This document shows positions 10,005 to 19,703 of a DNA stretch of 64,000 nt, piece by piece. Made by a program: the position numbers and the translations under genes. How positions within the stretch are numbered: position 1 is the first letter of the stretch; the number at the start of each line of letters is the position of its first letter. Below the pieces are notes generated by a model. It made no database searches and was not told where the DNA came from. It saw nothing but the letters and a program-made list of their open reading frames with translations. This DNA comes from Glebionis coronaria (lineage: Eukaryota > Streptophyta > Magnoliopsida > Asterales > Asteraceae), in assembly GCA_025667525.1 (NCBI GenBank), contig CM046875.1, positions 287,698,140-287,762,139 of the forward strand, in the 5' to 3' direction.

Positions 10005-12507
10005 ATCTCCCCCAGTGAGAGGTCATTTCCCTTTATGAGAGGTCATTACCCTTTGTCATTTGGAGATTTGTAGAGATTACTAATCTCGCCATAAATGAGT
10101 CTCGAACGTGTAATAGTAGTCTTGTTTCTTCATGTTGTGCTCTTTGAGCCTTTGTCGTTGTCTTTCGACTTTGTCTTTTGATCTTGAGATCTTCAAATCA
10201 TCCTTGACTTGTCTTCGCTATCTTGCGATCTTGTGTCTTCATCCACATGCTCACGCTATTAATTGTTGAATATGTCTTTAGGCATGAGTATGTGGTTTTT
10301 GAATCTATGACTTTGCTGAGTACACCGTGACACCACCTTCTCGAGACAAAACATAGACACGGACTGAATGGCTTTGACATTCGTCCTAAATCGGTAGCGT
10401 TTTATCTCCGGTCGGCGAAGACCATTATACGATATTAAATACCGTACCTGTGATAGGTAGATTCAATTAAGAATCTCCTTAACAGGGTTTCGCGGCAGTA
10501 CTAGCCGTTCTATTTACTCGATCTTCTCAAAGCAAGACTGGTAACATAAAGAGTGAATCAATTGGATAAATATCCGCTTGATTAAAGTCGTCAATTCAAA
10601 TTCCTGGAACAAGTGTGATTCATAAAGAATCTTACCATTTTTTCTTTCCAGTTGACACAAGCTTGATTCATAAGAATCTCACAAGTCACCTACCGTGCGC
10701 TGTTTGAGGTTGACGCTAGAAGGATTTCCATTCGTCACTGTGAATATTAATGAATATCACTCTGAATGTTCTGGCAAGATCATAAAGATATTGCGTAGAA
10801 ACCTGAAACGAGTTTGAATCAATTCAAAATCAAACCACTATTGCTTTTCAGTTTTACACATGTTCAATTCATAAAGAATCTTACATATGACCTACCGCAT
10901 GTTGTTTGATGTTAACACTGGAAGGATTTCCACTCATCATTGTGAATACTAAGTAGTATCACTCTGAGTGTTCTAGCAATATCACAAGGATATAGCGTAG
11001 GACTCTCTTGTTCGTCATCCGTGTGTCCTAACTAGATTTGATTGATCTCTAGGATTTAGACTCGATTTGTGCAGTTTTAGTGGTCGGAGGCTGGAGCAGA
11101 TGCCACCTATTCAATATCAACTACCTCGGAATGATAAAGCTAATAGGAGTCATGTTGTTCTCCATGACAATAAAACAAACTTCTTTTGAGAGAAGCCTGG
11201 GTAGCTAGGAAAGGGATGTGGTTCACATCACTGGGTCCATGATGAGTTGTGTTCATGATGTGTTGACCCGATTTCTGCCTAAGTTGTATCGAGGGCTTCT
11301 TTCTTTACACCCTTTATCCTTACATTTCTTTTTCATTCTTCAACCCCTTCAATGCTTATCAAGACATCATTACTAGCACCTTGTTGTGATTGCTCCAGTG
11401 CTAGCATCAGTACTTAGTCGGCATTCATCTACATTCACATTCTACTCCATCTTTCCTAAGGACTTCTAATAATCTATTATATTGTCCCTAGGAAGATCCC
11501 TCCGGTTCTGGTTGGATCATAGGACTTAAACCTAACCACCCTTTTGACACCAATAACGTCGTGGATTAAAGATGTTGTGGGTATTTGATCGTAACCATAA
11601 AAACCACTTCAAATGTCTAACAAGGTGTTTGAAAAACATTTAACACCTTGATATTTTTGTCGTTTCAGAAATGCCCCCCCTTCACATATGCATCGGTAAT
11701 AGAAAGTGTTTTGCACATGTAGGAAAGAGTTAAAGTACTTGAGTCTTATATAAGATCACATTTTAATCACATTTTATCCCCCTATCTCTAATATATAAAA
11801 TCTTTTGATATTAGAGATACCAAATTTGATTAAAATATATTTTTTGAAAAAATAGTCTTGAAAATCTTTGGGAGAAAGAAGTGTCAATATTTGCATGAAG
11901 TTGAAATGCTCCCCCTCAAAGATTGATACAATTGAATTGTCATTGTGAGGATCTGATCCACATTTCGCTTTTTGAGGATGGGAGTTGTTGAACACACAAT
12001 TTTTGAAAGATTTTGGATAATCATTGAAAAATTCTTGAAAAAATTGTGTTCAACGCTTTTTTGAAAAATCCTATTTCTTTTTGGTGAAGAGGGTTTTCTA
12101 AAGCATAAACTTGAGTTCATAGACTTTGAATGTCTTGACAAATCCACTCAAGTGTAAGAAGATTTCTCTTCTTTTGCTGAGGGTAAGGGAACTAAAGCGT
12201 ACACTCCCCCGTGAATATAGAACCGGGTTGCAATCTGAAAGTGATTACAAGGCATCGTGTTGTGCTTAAAACATTGAATGTTTTGTGACAAGCTCAACCT
12301 GTGATAGATTGCTCTACCCGTTGTTTGGAAATATTGTCCAAAATAGACAATTTCCTATATTAAAAGAAGGAATGACATGTTTTAAAAAATATTTACAACT
12401 TTCATTCGAGCTTTATGTACATACTCGTGTCGTTATTGAGCGACATTTCTAGGCACATCCATATTATCGATACTGAAAGACATGTCGAGAAGACATTTTT
12501 TGGATTT
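10005..12507 (-). other. Element E long non-coding region between pol and 3' LTR
   Basis: There is no convincing ORF over 2.5 kb. A polypurine tract (GGGGGAGAT on the minus strand, 10005-10015) borders the LTR. Further purine-rich tracts of the form GAGGGGGAGCA occur near 11683, 11770, 11907 and 12205. A unit of about 200 bp containing CATAAAGAATC, AAGGATTTCCA and TATCACTCTGA is present twice (about 10660-10800 and 10860-11005). The region is alignable with 13380-17600 of element G. A hairpin of ACTTGAGT with ACTCAAGT (12109-12153) corresponds to one unit of G's hairpin array. Confidence 0.75.
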
Positions 12508-13082
12508 TCAAAGATTTTTAATTTTGTGTTTTGCTTTTATATGTTTTATATTTTTGTATTTTACTTTTTTAAAGATATTTACAGGTTGATGTTTGATAAA
12601 TAAATCAAACAGGCACCTTTGCCAGAATCTCAGGTCTGCTGGAGTCAAACATCTCATACCAATTTTCCTAACGAGGTACTCAAACCTATCTTTCGACAGA
12701 GCTTTCGTAAACAAGTCAGCTAATTGGTAATCTGTTCCAACAAAGTACAGTTCAACGATACCTCTTTCAACTTGTTCCTTTATGAAGTGATATCGGACAT
12801 CAGTGTGCTTCGTGCGGGAATGCTGTAACGGATTGCAGGAGATGGCTATGGCCGACTTTGAGTCACAATACATAGGTACTTTATCAAAGTGGAAGCCATA
12901 ATCAGTGAGTTGTGTTCTCATCCATAGAACTTGAGCACAACACGCATATAGAGACACATACTCCGCTTCGGCTGATGAAAGTGACGTGCAATCCTGCTTC
13001 TTGGAAGACCATCCCACAAGCTTATGTTGACCTAGAAAATGTGCACCACCAGAAGTACTTTTTCGTGTATCAAGACACCCTG
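12508..13082 (-). pseudogene. pol: Element E RNase H, C-terminal part
   Basis: Copia-type RNase H of the pol polyprotein. Upstream of 13017 the frame continues to the G junction with DTRKSTSGGAHFLG. It then shows WSSKKQDCTSLSSAEAEYVS, the catalytic Asp in MYCDSKSAIAIS and KHTDVRYHFIKEQVE. LADLFTKALSKDRFEYL closes pol. It joins the AYSDSDHAG stretch at 19704 once G is ignored. The last ~40 codons before the stop are Lys-rich and probably beyond the true domain. Confidence 0.92.
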
Positions 13083-13379
13083 TGTAGATGTGTAGATGTG
13101 TTTGTGTTTATCTAAAGAGAGGGATGGAGAAGGAAGAACTAGAGAGACAAAGCTAGAGAGAGAAAGGAGATAAAGAAAGAGAAAGATGTAAATTGCTGAA
13201 ATGTGAAATGAAACAAATGACCAACCCCTCCTAACATGCTAGGAGGGGGTATATATAGCCCACCCTACATGTGGGCTATATGGGCTATATTGATTACATA
13301 TTGGATCACGAGCCCAATACTTGAATAAATCATTGGAGTGACCGATCCTTTCTAAATACGTAAAAACGTATTTCCAACA
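13083..13379 (-). repeat. Element G 3' LTR
   Basis: On the minus strand it runs from TGTTGGAAATACG to CACATCTACACATCTACA (297 bp), directly after a polypurine tract at 13380-13390. It has a TATA box TATATATA (13250-13257). A hairpin CCCCTCCTA/TAGGAGGGG (13225-13248) lies on its downstream side, a second AGCCCAC/GTGGGCT hairpin upstream, and a TTTCTCTCTCTAG leader. The architecture matches E's LTR although the sequence has largely diverged. Confidence 0.8.
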
Positions 13380-16359
13380 ATCTCCCCCTAAGGGTGGTCA
13401 CTCCAAGTTACAATGTCCTAAATAGTCTATAGCGATCTTTGCTAATAATGATGTGACCGAGAATTTCCTTGGAAAAACATATTTCTAACAATCTCCCCCT
13501 AAGGGAGGTCACACCATTTTACAAAATCTTAAACCTAGCATACTATGTTTGAGTCTTCGATCTTGTTCTTGTGAATATGCAGATGAGATCTTTGACTTTA
13601 GTCTTGAGCATGTTTTCTTGCCTTGACCTTGTGCATTCATCACTTGTGATATTTGCCTCTTCGTGACTTCATGTTCCACATACTTATACTTTTATAAATT
13701 CTTGAAAGCTTCAGAGTTTGATACAGCGGAAGACTTGACTTTTAGACTTTCTTGAATTTGTTGAGGTATTAAGTGCATACAGTATAAGCATGTCTTGACG
13801 ACTTCTTCTGGATTGTACACCGCAATGCCACATTCTTTTTACGCTGCATAAGATAGTTAGCAACAAAACATATACACGGATGAAATGGCCTTGAACATTT
13901 CATTCTAATTCGGTAGCATTTTACCTCCGGCCGGTGAAGACCGTTGGACGATAATAAATATCGTACTTCTGGCAGGTAGTTTCAATTAAGAATCTCCTTG
14001 ACAAGATTTCGCAGGTAAACCCGTTCTCTTTATTCGACCGTCCAAAGCTGACTACGAACATAAAGAGTGAATCATTTGGATAATATATCCGCATGATTTG
14101 AAGCCGTCAATTCATGTTCCTGGAACAAGTGAAATTCAATTAAGAACCGCACCGTCGTTGCTTTCCAGTTGTCACGAGCTTGATTCGTATAGAATATTTT
14201 ACCAAGTGCTGTTTGAGGTTAACACTAGAAGGATTTCCACTCATCACTGTGAACACTAAGGTATCACTCTGAGTGTTCTGACAAGATCACTAAGATATTG
14301 CGTAGAGACCTGGAACGTGTTTAAATTTAGTTAAGAATTAAACCACTGTTGCTTTCCAGTTATCACAAGTTTGATTCATAAAGAATCGCACAAGTCGCCT
14401 ACCATGAGCTTTTGATATTCGCTCAAGAAGGATTTCCATCTTCATTGTAAATACTTTCGTATTACTCAGATGTTCAATCAAGATCATGAAGATTTTGCGT
14501 AGGACTCTTAAGATCTTTCTTACTTTTCAAATTATGTGAAGAAGCAAGGAATTATGAAAGTGTGTCCTAATGAGATATTTGATGATCTCAAATCGCTCTG
14601 GACTCGATCGTGCATTTTGGATTTTAGTAATCGGAGGCTGGAGAGGAGTGCCACCATTTCAATACCAATTTATTCGGAGTGAATAAATTGATAGAAGACA
14701 TGTTGATCTCCGTGTGATTAAAACAAATATCTTTTGAGAGATATCTGAGTTAGCTGGGATGGGTTGTGCATTGCATCACTGGGTCCATGATGTCTATCTT
14801 CAATATCAAGCATCATTAAAAATGATCTCAATAGCTAATGAGTTGACCTGGTTTCTACCTAAGTTGTAAGGAGCGCTACTTTCTTTACACCCTTTATCTT
14901 TACAATTCTTTTTCATTCTTCAACCCCTTCAATGCTTACCAATACGTCATAACTAGCACCTTGTTGTGATTGTTCCAGTGCTAACTTAAGTACTTGGTCG
15001 GCATTCAGCTACATTCACAATCTTACTCCATCTTTCCTAAGGACTACTATATCTAGCTATGGAATGTCCTTGGGAAGATTCCTCCGGTTCTAGAAGAATC
15101 ATTGGACTTTAACCTATCCTACCATCCTTATGTCACCAAAATCTTCATCGTCGTGAAATAAATGGGTTATGGGTAAGTATAAATCACCATGAAATCCATT
15201 TTGAAGTGAAAATCCATTTTGCTCCCCCTTAACATATGCCACGATATTCGAAAACATTTCGCACATGTCAGGATGAGCCAGCACATTAAGTAAAACCATT
15301 AATGATCTCAATTTTAAATCATATTTTCTCCCCCATATTAAAAATATTAACCCAATCGATGTTTTTAATATCAATGGATTTAATAGCATTTTAAGAAAAT
15401 TTGGGAAGAAAAATTCAAATCCATTTATCTTCATGATTTTCACAAGCTCCCCCTCAAATTAATGAGGGTGTAAGGTACTTATCACGTGCAAAGATCATAT
15501 ATGATAATGTAAACACAAGTGTAAGGTACTTATCATGTGCAAAGTAAATACCTTTTAAACACAAGTGTAAGGTACTTATCACGTGCAAAGATCATATATG
15601 ATAATGTATTCACAAGATTAGCAATTTACGAGGTTAGACCTGAATGATGGAGAACATCATATGATAGAATCACATGGTTCTTGTTCACGAATTTTGGTCA
15701 CCTCGTCACGTCTGAAGTTATCTCTTGACTCCATGTGTACGATTGATATCGTTGTCTTGACACCAATATGTGACCTTGGCACTTTCGGCGTCAAAGATTC
15801 TGAATGCTGGACAATTGCTCCCCCTCAATTGTTGACCCGTGTTCTATTGAAAGATCTGTATTCGATGTTTGATTAGTCACATCATCGAGAATTTAGATAT
15901 CAATTGAAAATTGCTACGGATTGTGGAGATGATAACTTCATAAAAACAAGATTTCTCTTGTTTTAACAAATAAATGCACTCACACGTACATAAATTCATG
16001 TTAGGTTGTGCTATTACGTAAACACAATCCCTTACATGGTTATAAAGTAAACCATGCCCGAGAAAATTAATTCCCGTTGTTGAGTCAAAGCTTTCCGGTG
16101 AAATGCTTGACTTTAATATGCAAAGCGGGTTACTATCAGAAATAATAGCAAACCATTTTGAGCATGTTTTAAAACATTTGAACTTCTGCTCGAACTTTAT
16201 TTACAATCCTGTGTCATTATTGAATGACATTTCTAGTATCGTAAATATTATCGATTCCAGAAGACATCTCTTTTCATCAAAACATTTTTGAACACACAAT
16301 TTTGAAAGATTTAGAAAAACCTTTTAAGAAATTCTCGAAAAATTATGTTCAATGTTTTG
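13380..16359 (-). other. Element G 3' non-coding region, LTR-proximal part
   Basis: There is no supportable ORF. The polypurine tract plus U3 edge (AACAATCTCCCCCTAAGGG on the plus strand) occurs twice, at 13376 and 13487, about 110 bases apart. Blocks with CGGTAGCATTTTACCTCCGG, CAATTAAGAATCTCC and CACTCTGAGTGTTCTG are shared with 10380-11010 in E, in two or three copies. More purine tracts (minus strand GGGGGAGCA or GGGGGAGAA) occur near 15216, 15331, 15444 and 15818. A short tandem repeat lies at 15466-15613. Confidence 0.72.
15466..15613. repeat. Three-copy tandem repeat, 43-51 bp
   Basis: Three head-to-tail units begin GTGTAAGGTACTTATCA at about 15468, 15519 and 15562. Units 1 and 3 share GATCATATATGATAATGT, which contains the palindrome ATCATATATGAT. 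Unit 2 has lost that part. It lies in G's 3' non-coding region. Confidence 0.9.
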
Positions 16360-17530
16360 AAAACCATATACTTGAGCTTAAGATGTTGAATATCTTACAA
16401 AACGAGCTCAAGTCCGAGAAGTTGTAAACTTCCCGTTGTGAGGATAAGTTTATCATCGGCGATAAACTTTCCTTTTAGCTGAAGAACGAGTCCTCAGTTG
16501 ACATTTACTTAGAAGTCGTTTTCATGAGCTTGAAAAATTTTTGAATATTTTAACGTAAAGCTCATGACCGAAAAAGATGAGTTTCTCGTTATGAAGAAAA
16601 GTTCTCTTATTTAAAAGATACACTTTCCTTTATGAGCTTAAAATTTGGAATGTTTTAAGACAAGCTCATGACCAAGAAAAATGAATTTCCCGTTACGAGG
16701 ATAACTTATCATTAAAGATAAGCATTCCTAATATTGAAGTCTGAGTTACAGTCTGATATTTAACTGTATGTCATAGTGCATGAGCTTAAAAAACTTTGAA
16801 TGTTTTTAATATAAGCTCATGCCCGAGAAAAATTAATTTCTCGTTGTAAGGATAAGTTTATCATCGGCGATAAACTTTCCTTTCTTTGAGGTCCGGGGCA
16901 TAATCTGAAACTAATTATATACCATTTACACGAGCTTAAAAACCTTTGAATAGTTTTAATGTAAGCTTGTGTCCGAGAAAGATTTAATTTCTCGTTAATG
17001 AGGAGAAGTTTATCATCGGCGATAAACATTCCTTTCTTAGAAGCGCAGGTTACAATCTGACATGTGACTGCAAACCGTTGTGCATGAGCTTAAAAACTTC
17101 GAATGTTTTTAATATAAGCTCATGCCCGAGAAAAATTAATTTCTCGTTGTGAGGATAAGTTAATCATTGGCGATAAACTTTCCTTTATTTGGAGATCGGG
17201 TCATCATCTGATATTTAATAATAAGCCTTGTACACGAGCTTAAAAACCTTCAAATAGTTTTAATGTAAGCTCGTGTCCAAGAAAATTTAATTTCTCGATT
17301 TGAGGGTAAGTTATCATTGACGAGATAAACTTCCCTTTCTTTGAAGAGCGGGTCACGGACTGTGATTTGTCTATAAGCCATATACATGAGCTTAAAAACT
17401 TCGAATGTTTTTAATATAAGCTCATGCCCGAGAAAAAATAATTTCTCGTTGTAAGGATAAGTTTATCATCGGCGATAAACTTTCCTTTCTTTGATGAACG
17501 AGTTACAGTCTGTGATGTGACTATAAGTCC
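16360..17530 (-). repeat. Eight-unit hairpin array (~150-bp units) in element G
   Basis: Units start (outer stem) at 16371, 16523, 16632, 16779, 16929, 17083, 17233 and 17385, spaced about 109-154 bases. Each complete unit holds three inverted repeats in a row: a long stem closed by CATGAGC/GCTCATG or variants, a stem CGAGAAA/TTTCTCG, and AAGTTTATC/GATAAACTT. Units 4-8 alternate between CATGAGC and CACGAGC types, giving a ~303-bp higher-order period. The outer arms change together: CTTGAGC/GCTCAAG in unit 1, CATGAGC/GCTCATG, and CACGAGC/GCTCGTG in unit 7. One degenerate relative is seen in E (12109-12153). Confidence 0.9.
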
Positions 17531-17653
17531 TGATACATTGTAAGCTTAACTGCAAATCCCCTGAGGCACTTGTTTCTCTGTCAGCTTCTTCAGTAACCAA
17601 ACTTTGAGAGTGTCCTTAGTTGAACGGTATATAAAGTTCGGATCGGTTTGTTT

Positions 17654-18592
17654 TTATTGATCCTTGACTTTGGTACCTGCATTCTCAGTTGAAGTTTGTA
17701 TGCTTTTATATGGGTTAGCGATATCTATCTTAGAACCCTGCAGGGATTCACAGTTTTCTTTTCTTGTGCCAGAGGTGACCTGAGGAGATGACTCACTTGT
17801 CTTAGTTGGCAAACGTTTCCTTTTATAGAAAACCTTAAGTTCAGGCTTAAGTGATGTATCATCCTTTTCAATTTCCTCCCTAGTAGTTTTAGTAGAATCA
17901 GAGACTATCCTAGTTAAAGGGCACTCGTTTCCAACAAGAGTGAAAGTTCTACCAGTGGGGCGCCACATTTTACCAATGGGTTTGAATTTAGCTACCCACT
18001 GAGATTTAAGTCTAGCACGGGTGTTCACCTCATTAACTAATTTCTTGACACAAGAATCATGATTGGCTTTAAAGACACATTTTCTACATCTTTTACAAGT
18101 AGCATATTTAATGTCCGTGTAAGATCTAGAATTGCTAGATGATTGATTGATGCTCCTAGGATATGACATGCCACGGTTAGCAATGTTGGGTAATCTAGAA
18201 GGCATCTCACTAGGTTTAAAATTCCTATCTCTTACTTGTGTATTTTGAATAGTTTCCCTTAGACCAAATTTATGGCGAACGTCATTTGAACTAGTTCGAG
18301 ACGTGTTCTTTGGACTATGTCTAGGGAGACTAGATGCAATCATGTGATTAGGTCTTGCAAAAGCTGTTTTAGTCACATTGTCGACAGTAACTTCTCCCCA
18401 ATCGAGTGGACCTTTCTCAATGGATTGAACCATAAGTCTCCCATTGGGTTTACCCATAATGTAAGTTCTCATGCGACCTTGCCATGCTTCAAATAAGTCT
18501 TTGATGAGCAACGGTGGGTGGGTATCGGTAACTGAGATGATTGAAATATCGGTAAGCGATGTCATTGTAGGCATAAATGAATGAGGATTCAT
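17654..18592 (-). CDS. gag: Element G gag-like fusion ORF
   Basis: An open frame of 312 codons is the only coding region of G. The N-terminal part (about residues 1-75, DLFEAWQGRMRTYIMGKPNG) resembles the start of Sirevirus gag. The rest, with a cysteine cluster CKRCRKCVFKANHDSC and Arg/Lys/Ser-rich stretches, resembles the region before protease in elements such as E. The central gag and all of pol are missing, so this looks like an internal deletion that kept the frame. The start is the first ATG after the leader repeat array. An intact frame in an otherwise enzyme-free element hints at recent activity or use, but there is no direct proof that it is translated. Confidence 0.65.
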   Translation of the reverse strand: MNPHSFMPTMTSLTDISIISVTDTHPPLLIKDLFEAWQGRMRTYIMGKPNGRLMVQSIEKGPLDWGEVTVDNVTKTAFARPNHMIASSLPRHSPKNTSRTSSNDVRHKFGLRETIQNTQVRDRNFKPSEMPSRLPNIANRGMSYPRSINQSSSNSRSYTDIKYATCKRCRKCVFKANHDSCVKKLVNEVNTRARLKSQWVAKFKPIGKMWRPTGRTFTLVGNECPLTRIVSDSTKTTREEIEKDDTSLKPELKVFYKRKRLPTKTSESSPQVTSGTRKENCESLQGSKIDIANPYKSIQTSTENAGTKVKDQ

Positions 18593-18739
18593 TTTTTGAA
18601 CACTTGATGGAAAAAGATTATCTTTTGATCGTCCAATGAAGTAAGGATGTGAAAAGTGTTGTTGTCAATGTAGATCATGTGTTGATGTATCAATATTAAA
18701 ATCCACTAAGAATCCTAGAAAAATATTCTAAATTAAACC

Positions 18740-19320
18740 AATCACTAATCTTCGGAATAATCCCCTATCTTCGGAATAACCCTATCTTCGGAATAACCCT
18801 ATCTTCGGAATAACCCTATCTTCGAAATAAAATCTTTCTTCGGAATAAACTTGAATCTTCGGAAAAATCTAGATATTCGGATAAACTATGGTTTTTCGGA
18901 ATACTGGGATATTCGGATAAAGGATGGTTTTTCGGAATACTAGGATATTCGGATAATGGATGGTTTTTCGGAATACTAGGATATTCGGATAAAGGATGGT
19001 TTTTCGGAATGTTTGGATATTCGGATAAAGTGAGATATTCGGAATAACTTTGGTTCTTCGGATAAGGATAGATTCTTGGAATAATGGTTTTTTCAGAGAA
19101 GCAATAAATCTTCGGAATATTAAGAATCTTCAGATAATTGTAATATTTCGGAATAGTTTCTGGATCTTCGGAAAATATGGGTTTTTCGGATAAAAACTTT
19201 AGGAGACTTTTCTTCGGAATACTTAACCCATTTCCGAAGAAGCAATTTCGGAATTATAAACCCTTTTCCAAAGAAGTAATTTCGGAATTATAAACCCTTT
19301 TCCGAAATTTTTGGTGCGAT
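18740..19320 (-). repeat. ATTCCGA-type repeat array in G's leader
   Basis: More than 25 units of TTCGGAATA or TTCGGATAA on the plus strand (sense strand ATTCCGAA or ATCCGAA). They include a near-perfect run of CCCTATCTTCGGAATAA at 18765-18825 and several units of about 40 bases with GGATATTCGGATAAAGGATG. It lies between the primer site and the gag-like ORF. Confidence 0.88.
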
Positions 19321-19540
19321 TCTTAATATACAGTAACCAAATAATACCCAAAGATTACCCAAAAACATGAAAAAAAAATTGTGATTTCAACCAAAATAAT
19401 CAAACCGAATGCTTTGTTTACAACTTTAAACAATAAAATCACAAAAAAATTCAAGATTTGAGATGGATTATTCTAAAACACCCACTAACCCAATCAAAAA
19501 ACTAAACAACACGAATCAACTACCTTAAATCATCCCATGT

Positions 19541-19553
19541 CTCTTGATACCAA
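19541..19553 (-). promoter_or_regulatory. Element G primer binding site (Met-tRNA-like)
   Basis: The minus strand reads TTGGTATCAAGAG right after the terminal repeat. It resembles the copia initiator-tRNA-Met site TGGTATCAGAGC with an extra A. Its place fixes the orientation of G and shows that 19555-19703 is the 5' terminal repeat. Confidence 0.72.
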
Positions 19554-19554
19554 T

Positions 19555-19703
19555 TGTAGAATAATGATAATCTTAGATCTAATCAAGAGGGTTGTTTACT
19601 TTCATTTTATCATAATACAGGTTTTCTTTCTTTCTGTCTCTAGTTTCTCTCTCTAGAAAACAACAACCCTCTTGATTAGATCTAAGATTATCATTATTCT
19701 ACA
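19555..19703 (-). repeat. Element G 5' terminal repeat with 42-bp inverted arms
   Basis: The 149-bp segment starts TGTAGAATAATG and ends CATTATTCTACA. Bases 19555-19596 and 19662-19703 are perfect reverse complements (42 bp) around a 65-bp centre. The centre carries a TTTCTCTCTCTAG run typical of the R-U5 part of this family, but in the plus orientation. It has no TATA box and none of the U3 seen in G's 3' LTR. It abuts the CCCTG target copy on one side and the primer site on the other. Confidence 0.88.

Larger units (their letters stand above)
13083..19703 (-). mobile_element. Element G: non-autonomous copia derivative with unequal ends
   Basis: A 6.6-kb insertion in E's RNase H, flanked by CCCTG at 13078-13082 and 19704-19708. 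Sense order on the minus strand is a 149-bp palindromic terminal repeat, primer site, a leader with an ATTCCGA array, a single gag-like ORF, a 4.2-kb non-coding region with a hairpin array, a polypurine tract and a 297-bp 3' LTR. No protease, RT, RNase H or integrase is present, so it must have used enzymes of a relative. Its 3' region is homologous to E's. The two terminal repeats do not match each other. Confidence 0.82.

Noticed and set aside
15466..17530. CRISPR-like appearance of regularly spaced repeats
   Set aside because: Repeats diverge in sequence and length, there are no unique spacers of fixed size and no cas genes, and the DNA is a plant retrotransposon.
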